Below are positions 57,602-64,000 of a stretch of DNA of 64,000 nucleotides, piece after piece. The position numbers and the translations under genes are program-made. The DNA comes from Prochlorococcus marinus XMU1408. Its GTDB lineage: Bacteria > Cyanobacteriota > Cyanobacteriia > PCC-6307 > Cyanobiaceae. The notes beneath the pieces are model-generated. The model made no database searches. It worked only from the letters and a program-made list of their open reading frames with translations, and was not told the origin of the DNA. The DNA lies in assembly GCF_003208055.1 (NCBI RefSeq), contig NZ_QJUE01000002.1, positions 310,001 to 374,000 on the forward strand. The letters run 5' to 3'. Numbering within the stretch: the stretch's first letter is position 1; each line of letters opens with the position of its first letter.

Positions 57602-59143
57602 GTGTTTGAAAAGAATTTAACTAATAGCTTCTTTAATGAACCTTATTCAAGTGATCATATAGCTATAAGAATTAATGAGGTTTTAAAAGGAAAAGTAGGA
57701 TTTTATAGTGTTGGCTTATACCCAGCATCTCTTGCTTATAACTGTGCAATGCAAAATAATGATTTAAATATTCTTTTAGCACCTAGAAACGGCAGAGAGC
57801 TTTTTGGAGCTTTTTCTGAGAGAGATCTTTCTGACATGGATAACGACATAAAAAATAAAATTGAATCTATGGCGATTTCATTTGATAATAAATCACGGAG
57901 ATATAATACGCTTAAAGATTTATTAATTAAATGTGAATTAGTTGTTTTAAGTTCAAATAGTAAAAATATTATAAATGATATCAATTTCGCTTTTAAACTA
58001 AGAAAAGAACTTGATCGTGAAAATGTTCTAATTGCCTGCTTAGTAGGTTCATTTTGTCATGATAATGATTTGAATGAGTCTTTTGTATTATGCGAAAAGT
58101 TAAATAATTTGGCTTTCTTTTCAGGATTTCATCGTCATGGAGCACTTCGTAATCCTTTAGATAGTTTCACCGCTAATTTTTGTCATCCTGATGCAATGAA
58201 TGCAATATTAGGTGCAAAACTATTGAATAAGATTTCTCCAAATATTCAAGTCTCTGCAGGTGTTCATAATGTTGAAGGTCAATATATAAAAGCAGCTAAA
58301 AATATTTCTTCAATTTTAGCCGGTTTTGGTCATACTTATCATAAGAAAAATCCTGGATTGCTTCCAACTTTATTAACTCTTTTATTAGATCAATGCCTTG
58401 ATCAGGCTGCCTATGTTTCTATGAGTCGAGAAGATAGAGAGAATTTATACAAAAAACAACCTTTTCCTATTACTGAACTTGGATATGGCGTTCAACTTAT
58501 AGAAGCTTCTCTTTATAAGGATGGAAATTTTGTTCAAGTAAGAGACCATACTTTTAGTCAGTTGAAGGCAATGGTTGCCGATGTTAGGGGAAGCATGATG
58601 CTGCCTGTAAGTGGTAGCCCAACAAGAAATTTTCAAGCTGGGGAGGTCTTGGCTGAAAAGATGATTGAACATAAAAGATGTCCTTATGGGGTTGAAGAGT
58701 TTCTTGTATGGTGTGAAAATTCTGGACTTAAAAGAGGAGCTTTAGAAGGTATTAATTCTCTAAATTATTGGCCAGATATAATTAAAAAATATTTAATACC
58801 ATTAAATGATTCCTCAATGATTAATCTTTTATATATGTGTATAATGGGTCCTATAGATATTAAAGATGATATTTATAATGTTATGACTAATAGTCGTGAA
58901 CTAACAAATTACTGTCAGGAGTCTGTTAAATCATTTCATAGTAAAAAAATATCAGATTCTCTAAATAACTTTCATTTAAAGATAGCAATGGATTTCATTG
59001 CGGGTTCACTGACTGACCAAGATAGTTTATTTTTTGAATCCAATGATATTAATTTTACAGATCCTGTAGAATTAGAAAATAAACCAATTTATAATAAGGT
59101 TATAGATTATATAGAAAATTATTTCATTGAAGTTAATCCCTAA
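57602..59143 (+). CDS. Uncharacterised protein with Rossmann/GpsA-like N-terminus
   Basis: I do not recognise a named family. The 513 residues begin with 'GKVGFYSVGLYPASLAYNCA', like a Rossmann phosphate loop with changed glycines. 'CELVVLSSNSKNIINDI' and 'LIACLVGSFCHDNDL' recall the glycerol-3-phosphate dehydrogenase pattern, and 'RHGALRNPLDSFTANFCHPD' follows. The GpsA-type catalytic lysine is not obvious. The C-terminal 200 residues are helical and unusual. Start GTG 57602. Its stop is eight bases before the kinase gene, so they form a unit beside stpA. A dehydrogenase role is inference only. Confidence 0.6.
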   Translation: MFEKNLTNSFFNEPYSSDHIAIRINEVLKGKVGFYSVGLYPASLAYNCAMQNNDLNILLAPRNGRELFGAFSERDLSDMDNDIKNKIESMAISFDNKSRRYNTLKDLLIKCELVVLSSNSKNIINDINFAFKLRKELDRENVLIACLVGSFCHDNDLNESFVLCEKLNNLAFFSGFHRHGALRNPLDSFTANFCHPDAMNAILGAKLLNKISPNIQVSAGVHNVEGQYIKAAKNISSILAGFGHTYHKKNPGLLPTLLTLLLDQCLDQAAYVSMSREDRENLYKKQPFPITELGYGVQLIEASLYKDGNFVQVRDHTFSQLKAMVADVRGSMMLPVSGSPTRNFQAGEVLAEKMIEHKRCPYGVEEFLVWCENSGLKRGALEGINSLNYWPDIIKKYLIPLNDSSMINLLYMCIMGPIDIKDDIYNVMTNSRELTNYCQESVKSFHSKKISDSLNNFHLKIAMDFIAGSLTDQDSLFFESNDINFTDPVELENKPIYNKVIDYIENYFIEVNP

Positions 59144-59151
59144 ATTAAATT

Positions 59152-60315
59152 ATGGATTTATCAAAATTAATTTTTATCACACAAAACTTTTTTACTAATA
59201 CTAAAGTTATAAATATAGATTTTATAAGTTCTGGTTTAATTAATAAGACCTATATAGTTGAACATTTATATAAGGGTATAAAATCTAAATTTATTTTACA
59301 GAGTCTTAGTAATATTTTTGAATCTCCTGAAAAAGTTACAATGAATCATATGTTAATAACTGAGCATCTGAAAAATAAAATTAATGGTGGTTATTTAAAG
59401 TTCGATCAAAAAAGATGGGAAACACCAAATTTAATTAGATGCAAATCAAATAATCTTTTTATTTTCCCTTATCAATCTGAATTTTGGAGAGCGATGGTAT
59501 ATATAGATAAAACTTTTTGCTTGGATGTTTTAGAGGATGATTTAATGGCTTATCAAACAGGTATAGGTCTTGCTAAATTTCATTTATCTTGCTCTGACCT
59601 AGACAGTTCAAAATTAAAAGATAATATTAAAAATTTTCATAACACTAAGTATTATTTAGATCAATATATCATGGCAATTAAAGATTCTATGTATTTAGAC
59701 TTAGACAATGAAATAAAAAAGAGAGTTCAATTTCTAATTATTTCTATATCTAATCATTTAAGATATATTGAAAGATTATTAATATCTTTAAATAAGGAAT
59801 CAATTGATCATAATATTATTCATGGTGATCCTAAGCTAAGCAATTTTCTATTTGACGTTCCCAAAAAGTATGTTGTTTCTTTGATTGATCTAGATACAGT
59901 TTCCTCTGGCTATTTTCTCACGGATTTAGCTGATTGTATTCGCTCAATATGTAATTTGGCTGGCGAAGAACCAGCAAAAAATGAGAATATTTGCTTTGAT
60001 ATTACTTCTTGTAGGTATTTCCTGAAGGGCTATAGATCAATAATGAATGCAAAGCTAGATTCTTCTTTTAAACTTCTTCCTGAGTTTATATATTTATTAA
60101 TATTTGAATTATCGATTAGATTTTTGACTGATTTTTTACAATCAAATAGGTATTTTGAAATTAGATATTCAACTCATAACTTATATAGAGCTGAGGTTCA
60201 ATTTTCTTTACTTTCTAGTTTTCTTGACCAAATGCCTGATTTTTTATTTGTGCTTGATGAAATTGGGATTTCCCCTGGCTCAACTTTTGTCTCAGATGTA
60301 CAAAATTTTGCGTAG
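59152..60315 (+). CDS. APH/NahK-like sugar kinase
   Basis: A 387-residue kinase of the aminoglycoside phosphotransferase fold, closest in pattern to N-acetylhexosamine 1-kinase (NahK): 'ISSGLINKTYIVEH' at residues 25-38, 'FILQSLSNIFESPEKV', the catalytic 'HGDPKLSNFLFD' (H224-G-D226) and 'LIDLDTVSSG' (D246, D248). NahK phosphorylates GlcNAc or GalNAc at C1. The acceptor here is unknown; near stpA it may act on a glycerol- or sugar-type solute. It begins eight bases after the 57602 gene. ATG 59152 follows directly. Confidence 0.78.
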   Translation: MDLSKLIFITQNFFTNTKVINIDFISSGLINKTYIVEHLYKGIKSKFILQSLSNIFESPEKVTMNHMLITEHLKNKINGGYLKFDQKRWETPNLIRCKSNNLFIFPYQSEFWRAMVYIDKTFCLDVLEDDLMAYQTGIGLAKFHLSCSDLDSSKLKDNIKNFHNTKYYLDQYIMAIKDSMYLDLDNEIKKRVQFLIISISNHLRYIERLLISLNKESIDHNIIHGDPKLSNFLFDVPKKYVVSLIDLDTVSSGYFLTDLADCIRSICNLAGEEPAKNENICFDITSCRYFLKGYRSIMNAKLDSSFKLLPEFIYLLIFELSIRFLTDFLQSNRYFEIRYSTHNLYRAEVQFSLLSSFLDQMPDFLFVLDEIGISPGSTFVSDVQNFA

Positions 60316-60370
60316 GGTTTTCATAATACCCGACTTGTCACTAAAGTAAAAATTATAATTATTTTTTCTA

Positions 60371-62445
<2,075 letters not shown>

Positions 62446-62451
62446 ATTCAT

Positions 62452-62459
62452 AAGGAGGT
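62452..62459 (+). promoter_or_regulatory. Perfect Shine-Dalgarno of metA
   Basis: AAGGAGGT fully matches the 16S rRNA anti-SD and lies eight bases before the metA ATG. Most genes in this window have weak or no SD, so this is unusual and should give strong translation. Confidence 0.9.
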
Positions 62460-62467
62460 ATATAGAC

Positions 62468-63361
62468 ATGGCTTTAATACTTCCTCGTAGTTATCATAAA
62501 ATATCTTCAATTGAGAAAAATCATATTTCATGGATTGAGCCTGAGTTAGCAGAAAGACAGGATATTAGGCCTCTTAGAATTGGGATATTAAATATTATGC
62601 CCCTTGGAAAACAATATGAATTTAATTTATTGCATCCATTGGGTCTTTCCCCACTACAAATAGAACCTATATGGATAAGATTAAAATCCCACTCTTATAG
62701 AACTTGGGACCTTGAGCATTTAAAAAATTTATATGTTTATTGGGAGGAGGCAATGTCCCCAACGCCATTAGATGGTTTGATTATTACTGGGGCTCCTGTC
62801 GAGCATCTTCCTTTTGAAGAAGTTAATTATTGGAAAGAATTAGTAAGTCTAATTGAAGAATCAACTATTAAATGCGCAAGTACCCTTGGTTTATGTTGGG
62901 CTGGTTTCGCTATGGCATATATTGCTGGAGTAGAGAAAAAGAATTTCAATAAAAAACTCTTTGGTGTATATCCAATGAGGAGTCTTGTGCCAGGTCATTC
63001 TTTAATGGGGACACAAGATGATGAGTTCCTATGCCCACAAAGTAGGCATGCTGGCTTGCCAGACTTTGAAATGGAACAAGCAGAAAAAAAAGGTAAATTA
63101 AGATTATTAGCTCATGGAGAAAAAGTTGGATACACGATTTTTGAAACTCCTGACCAAAGGCAGTTAATGCATTTAGGGCATCCAGAATATAATGTTGATC
63201 GATTGAGATCTGAAATGGAAAGAGATAAAAAAAGAGGGGATGTTCCACCTCCAGAAAATTTTGATTTGGCTAAATCAAAAACCTCATGGCGATCACATAG
63301 GAACTTGCTATTTCAACAATGGCTATGGTTCTGTTATCAACATGTAAGCCTAAGTGTTTAA
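62468..63361 (+). CDS. metA: Homoserine O-acyltransferase (MetA)
   Basis: MetA acylates homoserine at the first step of methionine synthesis. The 297-residue protein has the catalytic C143 in 'TLGLCWAGFAMAYI' and the His/Glu part in 'LMHLGHPEYNVDRL'. In the family the acyl donor may be acetyl- or succinyl-CoA; the metY neighbour, which prefers O-acetylhomoserine, hints at acetyl transfer. The N-terminal 'LNIMPLGKQYEFNLL' differs from the common 'LNLMPTKIETE' version, so it is somewhat divergent. It is preceded by an exact SD. The donor call is inference. Confidence 0.92.
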   Translation: MALILPRSYHKISSIEKNHISWIEPELAERQDIRPLRIGILNIMPLGKQYEFNLLHPLGLSPLQIEPIWIRLKSHSYRTWDLEHLKNLYVYWEEAMSPTPLDGLIITGAPVEHLPFEEVNYWKELVSLIEESTIKCASTLGLCWAGFAMAYIAGVEKKNFNKKLFGVYPMRSLVPGHSLMGTQDDEFLCPQSRHAGLPDFEMEQAEKKGKLRLLAHGEKVGYTIFETPDQRQLMHLGHPEYNVDRLRSEMERDKKRGDVPPPENFDLAKSKTSWRSHRNLLFQQWLWFCYQHVSLSV

Positions 63362-63393
63362 AAAATTTTTTTTCAGAGTTTAGATTTAATTAA

Positions 63394-64000
63394 CTAATTT
63401 AAAGGTGGCATTATATTGTTTGGATCATAAAAGGATTTAATTTCTTTTAATTTTGGAAGCCAATTTTTGAATGCTGATGATAATTCTCTTTTATGCCAAG
63501 TCAAATGGGGATGTATTTGAGCTAGATGAATACCTGGGCATATGAATTCTAGATTGCTCCAACATTCCTCCATCCATTTAAGGGTCATATTTCTCTTTGA
63601 TGGATCATTGGCTTCCCAAGACCCATTAATCCAAGGTTTCCATATTGAATCTCGATGAAGAAAAGATGTATCTATATCCCTTAAATGTGTTAAACCTCCT
63701 AGTTGTTGGGAAGCTATATAACAACTTTTATTAGGTCTTCTATCTATTAAATCGTTAATAATTTTTAAAACCTTTATATTATTGTCTTGCCAAGCAGGAC
63801 CCAATAATCCAAGCACCTCAGAATGATTGGTGTTATTCCTTTGATTGTTGCCTAAGTTTAGGGCTGGCAACTTATTCAAATTTTTAACTTTAGTTATGAT
63901 TCTATTAGATGTGAAGGGTAATTTTTCTAATAAATTAGTGAGGATGAATTCATGATCAGAATTTATAACTTCACCAATTGCATGTGCAAAAATATTCTCT
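63394..64000 (-). CDS. FAD-binding oxidoreductase (BBE-type), C-terminal part (5' truncated by window)
   Basis: The frame is open on the minus strand from the window edge to the stop at 63394, so only the C-terminal 202 residues are seen; a TTG at 63879 is internal. The end 'LKEIKSFYDPNNIMPPLN' is typical of the berberine-bridge (BBE) end of FAD-linked oxidases, and 'HLTWHKRELSSAFKNW' lies before it. The FAD-binding domain would be outside. It converges with metA, 32 bp apart. The substrate is unknown. Confidence 0.7.
   Translation of the reverse strand, partial: ENIFAHAIGEVINSDHEFILTNLLEKLPFTSNRIITKVKNLNKLPALNLGNNQRNNTNHSEVLGLLGPAWQDNNIKVLKIINDLIDRRPNKSCYIASQQLGGLTHLRDIDTSFLHRDSIWKPWINGSWEANDPSKRNMTLKWMEECWSNLEFICPGIHLAQIHPHLTWHKRELSSAFKNWLPKLKEIKSFYDPNNIMPPLN

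Overview
The window reads as chromosomal DNA from a low-light-adapted Prochlorococcus. It is AT-rich and densely coded. It carries a Pcb chlorophyll a2/b2-binding antenna gene, a cyanobacterial NDH-1 subunit (ndhD), menaquinone/phylloquinone-type genes (menD, menB), a CrtL lycopene cyclase, glycogen synthase, solanesyl diphosphate synthase, and many short proteins of the kind typical of marine picocyanobacteria. A NATL- or SS120-like strain is my guess from base composition and gene content; I could not test it. I found no tRNA, rRNA, CRISPR array, transposase or integrase.

Layout. 1-13.4 kb: the 3' end of a tamB-like gene, then proA-folB-lipase (+), facing a long minus-strand run: prlC, ndhD, thrB, glk, thrS, trpS and an RGG-rich protein. 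13.6-18.9 kb: a DUF697 protein, then a three-gene manganese ABC transporter (mntC-ATPase-permease) and a DUF4336 protein. 18.9-36 kb: housekeeping genes, namely lepB, menD-menB, glgA, murF, glmU, an MnmC-like methyltransferase, aroA, ubiD, comB, a nitrilase, an AMIN-amidase, murI, a polyprenyl synthase and a HAD phosphatase. 36-43 kb: acs, a DUF1350 protein, an epsilon-type exonuclease, hisS and an animal/plant-like UDP-glucose dehydrogenase.

43-57.4 kb is the more accessory part. It has a run of short proteins, a lone pcb with a long leader and a strong terminator, a GltS-type symporter, a GST, a membrane-anchored degenerate GIY-YIG protein beside two striking inverted repeats, lycopene cyclase coupled to an SDR, another SDR, an MscS channel, a cysteine hydrolase, a Fur-family regulator and an ArsS-type radical SAM protein.

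56.2-60.3 kb holds a divergent trio: a glucosylglycerol-3-phosphate phosphatase (StpA) homologue, a protein with a GpsA-like look, and a NahK-like sugar kinase. I infer a sugar or compatible-solute pathway that is not fully described; this is the best candidate here for a new system. 60.4-64 kb: a conserved unknown protein, metY-metA (homoserine to methionine), and the C-terminal part of an FAD-linked oxidase cut by the window edge.

Small items of note include a 54-codon ORF upstream of pcb (44113-44277, minus), a perfect 22-bp inverted repeat at 48561-48609 and a 26-bp palindrome at 49207-49232.
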